A stretch of DNA of 64,000 bases from positions 1-64,000 of the forward strand of contig JAJDCO010000042.1 in assembly GCA_029260795.1 (NCBI GenBank). The letters run 5' to 3'. Origin of the DNA: Planctomycetota bacterium. GTDB taxonomy: Bacteria > Planctomycetota > OFTM77. Shown here one piece after another: positions 1-8,842 of the stretch. The position numbers and the translations under genes were made by a program. Every line of letters starts with the position of its first letter. Position 1 is the first letter of the stretch. Below the pieces are notes generated by a model, which was not told the DNA's origin, did not search any database, and saw only the letters and a program-made list of their open reading frames with translations.

Positions 1-60
1 AGCTCGGGCTCCGCCTCCATCCCATACTCCAAGCGACGCTCGCCAACAGCCAAGCCCAAA

Positions 61-172
61 CGCATAGGGGTCTAAGCGTCTTGCCTCCGCTAATAAGCGG
101 CGGGTGAGCGCGGTTGCCGTCGTCGGAGGCTGGACGTTTAGCCCCCTATGCGTTGAACGTTGAACGTTGAAT
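61..172. repeat. Long imperfect palindrome followed by tandem GTTGAAC heptamers (attC-like)
   Basis: Arms at 61-89 and 124-152 are 29 bases each and complementary except for four mismatches. The 34-base centre holds a smaller CGGC/GCCG pair (98-101 and 116-119). The right arm runs into GTTGAAC at 152-158, repeated at 159-165 and as GTTGAAT at 166-172. GTTGAAC fits the GTTRRRY core of integron attC sites, and the left arm is preceded by the matching AAC triplet. Against an attC call, the left heptamer (CCCAAAC) fits RYYYAAC only partly and the arms lack clear extrahelical bases. It may instead be a dispersed intergenic palindrome. No integrase gene is visible. Confidence 0.4.
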
Positions 173-618
173 CCGCCTGATCGAGCGGAGGCGAGGTTGA
201 CGACCCCCCACCCGAATGAACTCGGGCCTCCGAGGGCCCCTTCACCCTCGTGCCGGGACCCTAACCCGTATTTCTCACCAGCCATCTACTGCGGCGCCGA
301 ATCTACCCATGCCTGCTGCGTCAAGCTTCCTGCGCCGCCTCGACGACCTGCAGCGAGAGGTCGACTGCGGCGTGCTCGGTCGCTTTCCTTGCATCCACGG
401 GCATCTTCGACGCCTCGCGACGATGTCTGGTGAGAAACGCGGGCTAAGGATCTCCCGTGCCCCAAGGATTGAGACCGACCTCACTCCGCGGGGCACTCGG
501 TCCGTCGGAGCTCGAGGTCATCTCCGCGGGGATGCTAGCCTCATGCACCTCTCCTCTCGTTGCGCGCCTCGCGTCGTCGTGGTCTACTCGCGCCTTCACC
601 ACCTGCGGAGGATCCCCC
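173..618. other. Intergenic stretch, no supported gene
   Basis: Open frames exist on both strands but are rich in Arg, Ser and Pro, have no ribosome binding site, and match no family I recognise. I see no gene, tRNA or clear promoter here. The only convincing start nearby is the ATG at 619. Confidence 0.5.
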
Positions 619-849
619 ATGATTTCCAGGCTTGGAATCTCGATTCTCGCAGCGACTCTGATCGGCTGTGCGTCGACGGAGAAGGACTCCGGGACGGCTG
701 TCGTTCCACTCACCGAAAGCGAGACGCACGAAGCCGCGCCGATCGATCCCGTGGTCGAAGCGGAGCGCGAGATGAGTGTCGAGGAGTACGTCGTCGCCTT
801 CATCGCGAAGATGGACGCGCGGCCGTCCGAGCAGCAGCTTCCCAACTGA
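619..849 (+). CDS. Small predicted lipoprotein (76 aa)
   Basis: The reading frame opens further upstream, but ATG 619 is chosen because GGAGGA (607-612) lies six bases before it and because the product then begins with a lipoprotein signal: MISRLGISILAATLIGC, with the lipobox Cys at residue 17. The remaining 59 residues are acidic and hydrophilic with no recognised domain, so a small membrane-anchored periplasmic protein is likely. Function unknown. It stands alone, with a strong stem-loop about 60 bases after its stop. Confidence 0.6.
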   Translation: MISRLGISILAATLIGCASTEKDSGTAVVPLTESETHEAAPIDPVVEAEREMSVEEYVVAFIAKMDARPSEQQLPN

Positions 850-910
850 GGGGCGACGCGCGCCTTGATGGTCCGCGAGGCGCCCCAGGGAATCTCGCGT
901 CGCCAGGGAA

Positions 911-939
911 TTTCGCGTCGCGATCGCGGCGACGCGAAA
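911..939 (+). terminator. Stem-loop downstream of the small lipoprotein gene
   Basis: A perfect 11-bp stem (TTTCGCGTCGC at 911-921, GCGACGCGAAA at 929-939) with a 7-base loop. It is not followed by a long T run, so it is a possible rather than certain intrinsic terminator. The left arm is the second copy of a direct repeat (CAGGGAATYTCGCGTCGC) that also occurs about 18 bases upstream. Confidence 0.4.
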
Positions 940-1036
940 CAATCGCCTTTCCTGGAACGGGCGAATACGGTAAGGCCTGAGGCGGGCGGCTCATCGTCGA
1001 GTCGTCCTCCACCGTGGCCCACCGCTCCCGAGGATC

Positions 1037-3625
1037 ATGCGACGCGCTGACGTCTTCGCCCTCGCCGCTCTGCTGCTGATCGGCATCGCCTTCTTGCCGC
1101 CCGCCCTGTTCACCGACCAGGTGTACATGCCCGCTCACTCCCGCCAGTTCTTGCCCTGGCGAGATGGGCGCTCCGTCGAGGAGCTGAACGAGCTCCGCGA
1201 GCGGGCCAACCTGACGATGACCGACAAGCTCTTCATGTTCCACCCGCAGATCCTGGTGAACCGCGCCGCGTTCGCTCAAGGAGAGCTGCCGCTGTGGAAC
1301 CCCTACGTCTTGGGGGGTGTCCCCCACTTGCAGCAGCAGGTTCCCGCGGTCGCTTCGCCCATCGTGGCGTTGACCTTGCTGATGGATCCGCTCGAGGCCT
1401 GGGGATGGATCGCGGCCATCCAACTGTCGCTCGCCGGTCTGCTGACCTTCCTGTATCTGCGCGTCATTGGCCACCCCACCTTTCCAGCGCTTCTCGGCGC
1501 CTTGGTCTTTGCCCTTTCGGGATGGATGACTTCGCGGCTCCACTACTACCAGATCACGGGTGCCTGCCTCTGGCTGCCGCTGGCTCTGCTCGGTGTCGAG
1601 GGCTTGGTGCGAGGCCGTCGACTCGGTGGCGTCTTGGCCATCTCGGCCGCAATCGGTCTCGCCTTCGTCTCTGGCTTCCCGCAGGTCGCCGTCCTGACGG
1701 CGTACCTCACCGCGGCCTATGCCGTCGTTCGCGGCGTGATGCTGTGGCGCGCTCGCGGTCAGCGCGCCGTCGGAGCGGTGGTGGGCCTCGCCGCCATCGC
1801 TTGCATCTGGGGCCTCCTACTGGCCGCGTTGCAGCTGTGGCCGGCGGCGGAGTTTGCCTTCTCGGGCGAGAGCAGTCGTGCCGACATGACGGTCGAGCAG
1901 TTCGAGAGCCAGCGACTGCGACCCGTTGCCTTGGCGACGTGGCTCGCTCCGGAAGCCTTCGGCTCACCCGACTGGTATCGCACGCTCCGCTCGCCGAAGA
2001 TCGGCAGCCAATCGCTCCTGCAATTCACCCACCTGAGCCCGTGGGAGAACTTCGTCGAGATCACCGGCTACATCGGCATCTTGCCACTCCTGCTCGCCGT
2101 CATCGGCGCGATTGCCCTCTTCGGTCGACAGGTGTCCGGCGCTGACCGCTTCTGGGGGGGCGCCACCCTGCTCGCCTTTCTGGCGTTGATCGGGACTCCC
2201 CTCCTCGGGCTTCTGTCTCGGCTGCCCGGGATGCGGTTCGGGGATCCCAAACGCCTCTTGTTCGTCACGACCTTCGGGCTCGCGGTGCTCGCGGCTCACG
2301 GGCTTCATCGGCTCTTGTCCGAGCGAATGGAAGGCACGATGCGCTGGCGGCTGTTGGCGAGCTTGCTGGCGCTCGTCGTCGCGTTGGCGGGCCTGAGCCT
2401 CTGGACGGAAGATGACGCCTCGTTGCGTCACCAGCTGTTCGCGTGGCTCGCCGACAGCCAGTTTGCCCGAGACAACGTCGGGCACGTGACCGCGGCTCAG
2501 GTTCCCGAGCTGCTGGCATCGCCGGAGATCCAGGTTCCGCCGGAGGACATCGACGCCAATGTGGCGCTCTTGCGAGCAGCCGGACAGCATGTCGCCGTTT
2601 GGAGCCTTCTGGCGGCCGGAGCCATCGGGCTGCTCCTCGCCCGAGCGAATCGGGGAATGGTGGCGCTCTCCGTCATCGTCCTGCTCGCCGTCGTCTCGAT
2701 CGATCTTCTTCGCTTCGGCGCGCCACTCAATCGATCGATGCCTCGCGACGGGATGTACGAGTCGAGCCCGCTGGTCGAGCTCCTTCGGCAGGACGCGGGT
2801 CCCGAAGGCGCGCGCTTCTTTCGATTCGGAGGTCGTCAGTCTCCGCCCCACGTTCCTCTGATGCCCGAGATGGGTTTGCCGCACGGGCTCAATGACGGCC
2901 AGGGCTACATCACGCTGACGGTCAAGCGATACGAGCAATTCATCGATCTCATCGAGCCGGGCCGAAGCTATACGGCCGGTGTGCGCGGCTTCGAAGATCC
3001 GCGTTCGCTCGCTTCACCGCTCCTCGACCTGCTCGGCGTCCGCTACATCCTCACGACGGAGCCCGACCTGCCGGAGATCGAAGCGCGGCCACGATTCCGC
3101 GACGGCACGACCCGCGTCTACGAGAACCCGGGTGCCTTGCCGCGGGCGTTTCTCGTGAGTGGCGCCCAGGTGCTCGGAAGCGGTGACGAGGTCGCCACGG
3201 CTCTCGTGCAATCGTACTTCGACCCGAGTCGCACCGCCCTGGTCGAAGGCGAGCTTCAGTCGACGCTTCCCTCGGATGCCGAGCCGGTAGCCGACGGTGC
3301 TCGAATCCTCGACTACGGGTTGAGGACGGTGGTGGTCGAGGTCTCGCCGACTCAGCCCGGGCTGTTGGTCCTCACCGAGAACTGGATGCCTGGCTGGAAG
3401 GCGACGGTGGACGGTGAAGCGCGTCCGGTGCTGCGCACGGATTACACGTTCCGTGGGGTCGAGGTGGGAATCGGGGATCGGTACGTCCACTTCCGCTACT
3501 CGCCTCCTTCGGCGCGAAATGGCCTACTCGTCACCCTCGCTAGCGCGGGAGCCTGGCTCCTGCTCGCTCTGGTTGCTGGCGTCGGACTCTTTAGATCCCG
3601 AAGCCGAAACGGGTTGCAACGTTAG
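1037..3625 (+). CDS. YfhO-family polytopic membrane protein (862 aa)
   Basis: A large integral membrane protein with a first hydrophobic segment at about residues 5-22, many further segments to about residue 560, a soluble beta-rich domain, and a last membrane helix near 835-857. The early loop with FHPQ followed by LPLWNPYVLGGVP is typical of YfhO and GT-C-like glycosyltransferases, which use lipid-linked sugars to modify cell-surface glycans. Family assignment is from overall pattern. Acceptor and donor are unknown. The ATG follows a GAGG at very short spacing. The gene is not obviously in an operon; an 8-bp hairpin lies about 65 bases after the stop. Confidence 0.7.
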   Translation: MRRADVFALAALLLIGIAFLPPALFTDQVYMPAHSRQFLPWRDGRSVEELNELRERANLTMTDKLFMFHPQILVNRAAFAQGELPLWNPYVLGGVPHLQQQVPAVASPIVALTLLMDPLEAWGWIAAIQLSLAGLLTFLYLRVIGHPTFPALLGALVFALSGWMTSRLHYYQITGACLWLPLALLGVEGLVRGRRLGGVLAISAAIGLAFVSGFPQVAVLTAYLTAAYAVVRGVMLWRARGQRAVGAVVGLAAIACIWGLLLAALQLWPAAEFAFSGESSRADMTVEQFESQRLRPVALATWLAPEAFGSPDWYRTLRSPKIGSQSLLQFTHLSPWENFVEITGYIGILPLLLAVIGAIALFGRQVSGADRFWGGATLLAFLALIGTPLLGLLSRLPGMRFGDPKRLLFVTTFGLAVLAAHGLHRLLSERMEGTMRWRLLASLLALVVALAGLSLWTEDDASLRHQLFAWLADSQFARDNVGHVTAAQVPELLASPEIQVPPEDIDANVALLRAAGQHVAVWSLLAAGAIGLLLARANRGMVALSVIVLLAVVSIDLLRFGAPLNRSMPRDGMYESSPLVELLRQDAGPEGARFFRFGGRQSPPHVPLMPEMGLPHGLNDGQGYITLTVKRYEQFIDLIEPGRSYTAGVRGFEDPRSLASPLLDLLGVRYILTTEPDLPEIEARPRFRDGTTRVYENPGALPRAFLVSGAQVLGSGDEVATALVQSYFDPSRTALVEGELQSTLPSDAEPVADGARILDYGLRTVVVEVSPTQPGLLVLTENWMPGWKATVDGEARPVLRTDYTFRGVEVGIGDRYVHFRYSPPSARNGLLVTLASAGAWLLLALVAGVGLFRSRSRNGLQR

Positions 3626-3690
3626 GACCTGCTCTTTTTCGCGGTTGTCCGCCACGAGACGTTTTGCTTTCATACCGCGAAGTCCGATGC

Positions 3691-3709
3691 GTCGACCCCG
3701 TGGGTCGAC
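3691..3709 (+). terminator. Short perfect hairpin after the YfhO-family gene
   Basis: GTCGACCC (3691-3698) and GGGTCGAC (3702-3709) form an 8-bp stem with a 3-base loop. No T tract follows immediately. Its position between two co-oriented genes suggests termination or RNA stabilisation. Confidence 0.35.
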
Positions 3710-3830
3710 TCGATCGAAAAACGCCGAAACATGGGCATTTTCGACTTGGTCGCTGATCGAGACCTCGGATCGGTAGCGCTGTCGAGCGGGTCGCTTTGGA
3801 CATCACGCTGGCGGAGTGCGGAGGCGGGGG

Positions 3831-6341
3831 GTGACGGTGGAGACGAGCCCTCGAGGCCCAGGTGGACGCGGGTTGATCGTGGACTATCTGGATCGCTACT
3901 CGAGCGATTTGGTCGCTCGGTGGACGGATCGGGTTCTGTCGATTCCCAGCGTGTCGAAGCGCCTGGCTCGCATTCCCCGACCGACCCATGAAGCGGGACT
4001 CGGGTTGCTGTTCAGCGGCCTGATCGAGCGCCTCGGAGATTCCGACAGCCAGACGAGCTTTCAAACGCTCACCCGATTGCTGACCGAAGGGTACCTCGCC
4101 GATTTCGAGATCGGAGACGTGATCCTCTACTTGGCCGCGGTCCGGGACGTCGTTCGCGACCGGCTCGGAGACGACCCCCTCTCGACGCCGGTGCTCGGCA
4201 CGCTCGAGAACGAGGTCGACCGGCATCTCGCCTGGGCCGCCGAAGCGATGCAGCAGTCTCGGCAAACGGAATGGCTGCAGCGTCAGCACGAGATCGAGAG
4301 CCGACAGCGCGGCCTCGACAACGAGAACGATCGACTGCAGGAAGAGAACCGAGACGTTCGAAGGACGATCGAGCAGCTCCGCGACGTCGTCGAGCGCTAC
4401 CGCGCGCTCAGCGAAAGCGCTTCGGATGGCATCTTCGTGATCGATCCGGAAAGCTATCTGCTGGTCGAGACCAACGGACGCTTCGAGCAAATGACGGAGC
4501 ACGGCGAGAGCGAGCTGGCCCAGCTCAATGTGCTGCGGCTGGTGGACGCCGAAGACGTCGCAGGCCTTCTCGGCACTCTCGACGAGGTCGTCGACAGCGG
4601 CCACACCGTACGACGAGCGCTTCGCTTCAAGACGCCCTCGGGGAGCCGCCTCGTCTTCGAGGTGAGCTTTGGACGAGTGACGCTTGAAGACGGCCGTGTC
4701 CTGGTCCATGCGATCGCGCGGGAGCAGGTGACCGAGGCCGTGTCGACGCCGACATCTCCACCGCCCGTGGCTCCCGGATCCGCCGAGGAGCTGATTCTCG
4801 AGGACACGGTGGAGCCGGCGACGCAGCCCAGCTCGGGTGGCGTCGAGCTCCTGTGGGCGCAGCTTCCTGCTCCCGCCTTCCTGGCCCGAACGACCGGCGA
4901 GATCCTCGAGATCAACGAGGCCGCGGCGGCGCTCCTCGATCGGGACGAGCGCGCACCGAGTCGCACGGTCGCGGATGCCTGTGCGCCGTCCGATCGTCCG
5001 ATACTCACCTCGCTGCTTCAGAGTGGTGGGTACGGGATGATCACGACGGCGACCGGTCGACCGCTCGCTCTTCTGGTGCTTCCCTTTGTCGGCGAGGGTC
5101 AGTCGGACTCGCAGGTCCTTGGCGTCCTCGCCGATCGATCGGAAGATGCGCTGGAAGGACGACAAGAGCAGCAAGCGCGTCACATGGAAAGCCTCGGCCG
5201 GATTGCGGGCGGCGTGGCGCACGACTTCAACAACTTCCTCAGCAGCATCCTCGGCTATGCATCCCTGATCAAGAGCACTTTGGCCGAGCACGATCCGAAC
5301 CATGGTCGCGTCGCCAAGCTGGAGAAGGCGGCCCTCTACGCGGCGTCGCTGGTGCAGGATCTGCTCTTCCTTGGAAGGAAGACTCCCCGCTACGACCTGC
5401 GTTGGATCGATCCGAACCACGCCGTTCGAGAGACGGCCAAGCAGCTCCGTCGCAGCCTGCCCGATGACATCGAGATTCACCACCGACTCTCCGAGGGGTT
5501 GCCGAAGATCGAGGTCGATCCCAAGGAGCTCCAGCGAGCCCTGATCCACCTCGGACGCAATGCCGCCGACGCCATGGAGACGGGCGGTCAGATCGTCTTC
5601 CGCACGTCACGCGTGCCGATCGGAGATCACGAGCGCGCCGGGGGCTTCGTGGGGCCCTTGCCCCCTCGCGGTGCCTATCTGGTCTTCTCCGTGGCCGATA
5701 CTGGCCCCGGCATCGCCGCTTCCGATCACGAGCATCTGTTCGAGGCCTACTTCTCGAGCAAGGAGACCGGCACCGGCAACGGGCTCGGATTGGCGACCGT
5801 CTACAAGATCGTGCGGGACCACGGTGGGTTCGTGCGCGTCGACTCGGACCAGGGCAATGGAACGGTCGTCATGCTGCTGTTCCCGATCCACGAGAAAGAT
5901 GAGCCTTCCGAGACCGAGGAGTCCGCAAAGCAGGCCGACCTCGAGAAGGCGCCCGGCGGATCCGAGACGATCCTCGTTGCGGAAGATGATCAGATGGTGC
6001 GCGACATGGTCACCGAGGTGCTCGGTCGCTACGGATACCGCACCGTCACGGCCGAGAACGGACAGGAGGCTCTCGACCTCTACCGCGCGGGCTCCGTCCC
6101 GATCGATCTCGTCTTTCTCGATGTCGACATGCCGCTGATGGACGGACTCACGGCATACAAGGAGCTCCGTGGGCTCGACCCGAAGGTCAAGGTGATCTTG
6201 ACCACCGGCTTCGGCAAGCAGGGTCAGCTACTCCAAGTCGTCGAGCAGGAGCAAGTCGCCTTCTTGCCAAAGCCTTGTCGGCAAGAAGAGCTCCTCAAGA
6301 AGATCCGCGACGTCCTCGACGGACGCACGCCGACCGCCTGA
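3831..6341 (+). CDS. Soluble hybrid sensor histidine kinase, PAS-HisKA-HATPase-REC (836 aa)
   Basis: No membrane segment is seen. The N-terminal 140 residues are helical and resemble an RsbRD-type sensor domain, followed by a coiled coil (about 140-190), two PAS-like domains (about 195-305 and 330-440), a HisKA segment with GRIAGGVAHDFNN (phospho-acceptor H464), an ATPase domain with N-box N577 and the motif ADTGPGI, and a C-terminal receiver with ILVAEDD and LVFLDVDMP (acceptor D764). This is a cytosolic phosphorelay kinase. GTG 3831 is preferred because GGAGG (3820-3824) sits six bases upstream; an in-frame GTG at 3816 is the alternative. No output gene is adjacent, so the target is unknown. 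Confidence 0.85.
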   Translation: MTVETSPRGPGGRGLIVDYLDRYSSDLVARWTDRVLSIPSVSKRLARIPRPTHEAGLGLLFSGLIERLGDSDSQTSFQTLTRLLTEGYLADFEIGDVILYLAAVRDVVRDRLGDDPLSTPVLGTLENEVDRHLAWAAEAMQQSRQTEWLQRQHEIESRQRGLDNENDRLQEENRDVRRTIEQLRDVVERYRALSESASDGIFVIDPESYLLVETNGRFEQMTEHGESELAQLNVLRLVDAEDVAGLLGTLDEVVDSGHTVRRALRFKTPSGSRLVFEVSFGRVTLEDGRVLVHAIAREQVTEAVSTPTSPPPVAPGSAEELILEDTVEPATQPSSGGVELLWAQLPAPAFLARTTGEILEINEAAAALLDRDERAPSRTVADACAPSDRPILTSLLQSGGYGMITTATGRPLALLVLPFVGEGQSDSQVLGVLADRSEDALEGRQEQQARHMESLGRIAGGVAHDFNNFLSSILGYASLIKSTLAEHDPNHGRVAKLEKAALYAASLVQDLLFLGRKTPRYDLRWIDPNHAVRETAKQLRRSLPDDIEIHHRLSEGLPKIEVDPKELQRALIHLGRNAADAMETGGQIVFRTSRVPIGDHERAGGFVGPLPPRGAYLVFSVADTGPGIAASDHEHLFEAYFSSKETGTGNGLGLATVYKIVRDHGGFVRVDSDQGNGTVVMLLFPIHEKDEPSETEESAKQADLEKAPGGSETILVAEDDQMVRDMVTEVLGRYGYRTVTAENGQEALDLYRAGSVPIDLVFLDVDMPLMDGLTAYKELRGLDPKVKVILTTGFGKQGQLLQVVEQEQVAFLPKPCRQEELLKKIRDVLDGRTPTA

Positions 6342-6826
6342 TCGCGTACACGTGATCGCGGCATGGTGACCGCGGACTCACCGTGGGTACTCGATCGTCG
6401 AGTCTGCCCGCGGGCGCTGCTGGTTTTCGGGCGCGGTCGCGACGAATAGCGTCGGCGGCTCGGATTCATCGACGAATGTCGGCGGCGGCTCGGACTCTTT
6501 GTCGTCGTTGGCTCGGACTCTTCGCCCTCAGCGGCGCGGACTCTTCGCATCGCCTCCATCATCGCTCCCCACCCATCCTCGAAGTCCTCGACAGGGATCG
6601 GGTCTTCGATTCTCTCGCCAGCCTCCCTCGACCGCAGCATCTCGGGCCTCTTCCGAACCGCTTTGGGCGGCATCCCCTCCCTCTTCTCACCAACTTAAAC
6701 AGCTTCATAAAAGGACTTTAGCGACAACGCCCACTCTCTCGATACGGCCGGGGGAACGGACGGTTCTTCTCCGTTCTCCCCATCCGGACCTCGCTCCCCG
6801 ACCTGCATCGAGAGGATGTGCGCCCC
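6342..6826. other. Intergenic region, low-complexity repeats and AT-rich patch
   Basis: The left part repeats GGCTCGGACTCTT-like units several times. An AT-rich patch at about 6691-6720 (CTTAAACAGCTTCATAAAAG) stands out in this GC-rich sequence and is a plausible promoter zone for the operon starting at 6827, although I cannot assign boxes firmly. A minus-strand frame from ATG 6673 has a purine-rich sequence before it, but its translation becomes Ser/Arg repeats, so I do not call a gene. Confidence 0.4.
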
Positions 6827-8821
6827 ATGACTTGTCCGCGCCTTGCTCTGCTTCTTCTGAGCGTTCTCCTCGCTCTGCCGAGCTGCCGGAAGAGCGGCGG
6901 TCGAACCGTGGTGCCGGTAACACTGCAGGTCCTCGGCTCGACGCCGGCCGCTCAGCAGGAGGGTGTCGACCCGGAGGGGACGATCCGGGTGACCTTCGAT
7001 CAAGCTCTCGCGGAGAGCCTCTCGCTCGTTGAAACGATTCGGCTGCTGGACGACGAGAACCACGCACGCCCCATCGTCGTCTCGATCGACGCGACCCGCA
7101 CGATCGTCACGGTCGAACCCGAGACCGTCTTGCCCCCTGGCAGCGATTGTACGCTCGAGCTCGACGCGGACCTCGCGTCGGCGAGCGGGCATCGCTTGGG
7201 TCGAACAGAGCGGATCGTCTTTCGCACGGACCTGGCGCCCTTCCGGGCATCGCTCGCTCCGTTCGGCCAGGTTGTCAGCTTGGCTCCGGAAGCGACGCTC
7301 TCGGCCGTCTTCACGAGGCCTGTCGACCCAGCGACGGTACGCACGTCCAACTTCGTGCTCTTCGACGAGGGAGTCGAGGTGGCCGGGAACCTGGAGGTCG
7401 AGAGCGAGGGTCGCGTCGTACGCTTCGAACCGAGCTCGCCCTTGCGTCCGTTTCGATTTCATCGACTCGTGGTGCTTGGTGGCGAGGACGGAGTGCGCGA
7501 TTCTGCGGGCCGCTTCTTGGCCAACGATCTGGAGTCGCTCTTCTTGACGACGTCCGAAGCGGACGAAGTGGCGCCGTCTTTCACACTGTCCTTGCAGGGA
7601 ATCGAGCACGAGGACGAGCGTCCTTTAGCCGTGCTCGGCTTCGGATTCCGAATCAACGTCGAGCTCGACGACGACGGTACGGGCGTCGACTTGGCCTCTC
7701 TCCGCATCACGGCGGATGTCCCCGCGGGTGACCTGCCGGCGGGCACCGACCTGGCGGATCGATTGGTGATCGACGACGGCGGATCAGCGCACCTCCGGTT
7801 TGCCGCCGACCGTCCGTTCGAACCGGGAGCGCTGCGTCTCACCGTCGAAGGGCGCGACCTCGCCGGCAACGTCGGCGCGCCGGCATGGATCGATCTGGAA
7901 GTCGTTCCGGGCTTGGACGCGCTGCGTCCGTTTCGCCGCACCCAGTACGTCAAGCTGAACTTCGACTCCGATCGAGATGGTGCCGGCTGGACCGGAGACG
8001 GCCGGGCCGATCTCGACCAGGACCTGCTCCGCTACGGACTCAACGCCGAGGGGGACCCGCTCGGCTCCAATGCCCTCGTGCGTCAGGCGCTTCTCGGCGC
8101 GGTGTTCGAGCGCGCTCACCTTCTGTTTGGGCGGTCGCCCCAAGGAAGCCCGCGAGTCGGCGGAACCGACATCGTGTTCACGATCGATGGTGTGCCGGGT
8201 GAGCCTGTGACAGAGCTTTGCATCGGAGGCTTCGATCCGAGCCAGCCGGGACGCGACGTCGGCGACGATTCGACACACGTGATCGGTCGAGCGTTCTTCG
8301 ACGCCCGCAACCACAACAATGCCGAGTTCAACTGCTTCGCCTCTTTGGGCCTCGGGGTCTTTCCCGGCGAGCTCTTTCTGTCGCAGCTCGAGTTCTGGAA
8401 GCAGGTGCAGCCATCGTTCTCGACGACCTTCGGGGACACGTATCAAGCCATCTCGCCCCACTTCGGGGGCACGCCCCTGGGTGCGGATTCTCGGGATGCC
8501 CTGATCCTCGACCCCGACTTCGACTACCTCTCGGCCTCGCCTCTCGAGCGGAAGCGATTCGATCAGTACACGCTCGCCCGTGACCGCTTGGCATCCGCCA
8601 TCGCGACCTTGATCGCCCACGAGCTGGGTCATTCGCTGGGCTTGACGATGCCGGGCGAGCTTCCGAGTGGTCTGCACGGCACCTCGGGCTTCCACAACGA
8701 CCAAGCGCGCTTCATCGACGTGATGAGCTCGGCGCTCTCGTTCGAGGTCCTGATCAGTGAAGGCACGCGTTTTCGCCCAGTCAATCACGCCTACCTCGGT
8801 GAAGGTCTCATTCTCCGCTAG
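6827..8821 (+). CDS. Exported lipoprotein with Ig-like domains and a zincin-type HELGH motif (664 aa)
   Basis: ATG 6827 has AGAGGA (6811-6816) upstream; GTG 6818 is the in-frame alternative. The product begins with a signal and lipobox (LPSC, Cys20). Residues about 25-240 read as two bacterial Ig-like domains of the kind found in surface proteins (VDPEGTIRVTF and LAPEATLSAVF strands), followed by another beta-rich region. Near the C terminus is H598-E-L-G-H602-SLGL, the zinc-binding and catalytic signature of metallopeptidases. I infer a surface or periplasmic metalloprotease. The third zinc ligand cannot be fixed by eye. It is followed after 21 bases by an exported HEAT protein, so the two are probably co-transcribed. 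Confidence 0.65.
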   Translation: MTCPRLALLLLSVLLALPSCRKSGGRTVVPVTLQVLGSTPAAQQEGVDPEGTIRVTFDQALAESLSLVETIRLLDDENHARPIVVSIDATRTIVTVEPETVLPPGSDCTLELDADLASASGHRLGRTERIVFRTDLAPFRASLAPFGQVVSLAPEATLSAVFTRPVDPATVRTSNFVLFDEGVEVAGNLEVESEGRVVRFEPSSPLRPFRFHRLVVLGGEDGVRDSAGRFLANDLESLFLTTSEADEVAPSFTLSLQGIEHEDERPLAVLGFGFRINVELDDDGTGVDLASLRITADVPAGDLPAGTDLADRLVIDDGGSAHLRFAADRPFEPGALRLTVEGRDLAGNVGAPAWIDLEVVPGLDALRPFRRTQYVKLNFDSDRDGAGWTGDGRADLDQDLLRYGLNAEGDPLGSNALVRQALLGAVFERAHLLFGRSPQGSPRVGGTDIVFTIDGVPGEPVTELCIGGFDPSQPGRDVGDDSTHVIGRAFFDARNHNNAEFNCFASLGLGVFPGELFLSQLEFWKQVQPSFSTTFGDTYQAISPHFGGTPLGADSRDALILDPDFDYLSASPLERKRFDQYTLARDRLASAIATLIAHELGHSLGLTMPGELPSGLHGTSGFHNDQARFIDVMSSALSFEVLISEGTRFRPVNHAYLGEGLILR

Positions 8822-8842
8822 CTCGAACCCGGGAGTCCCTCG

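Noticed and set aside
216-980. Plus-strand frame of 254 codons overlapping the small lipoprotein gene
   Set aside because: Arg/Asp-rich, lacks a ribosome binding site, and the lipoprotein frame has both a ribosome binding site and a lipobox.
3591-5549. Long minus-strand frame opposite the hybrid histidine kinase
   Set aside because: The plus strand carries clear PAS, HisKA, ATPase and receiver motifs; the antisense product is Arg/Leu-rich without any domain.
6224-6673. Minus-strand frame starting at ATG 6673 with a purine-rich run before it
   Set aside because: The first 50 residues look protein-like, but the rest is Ser/Arg repeats and it overlaps the end of the kinase gene; evidence too thin to call a gene.
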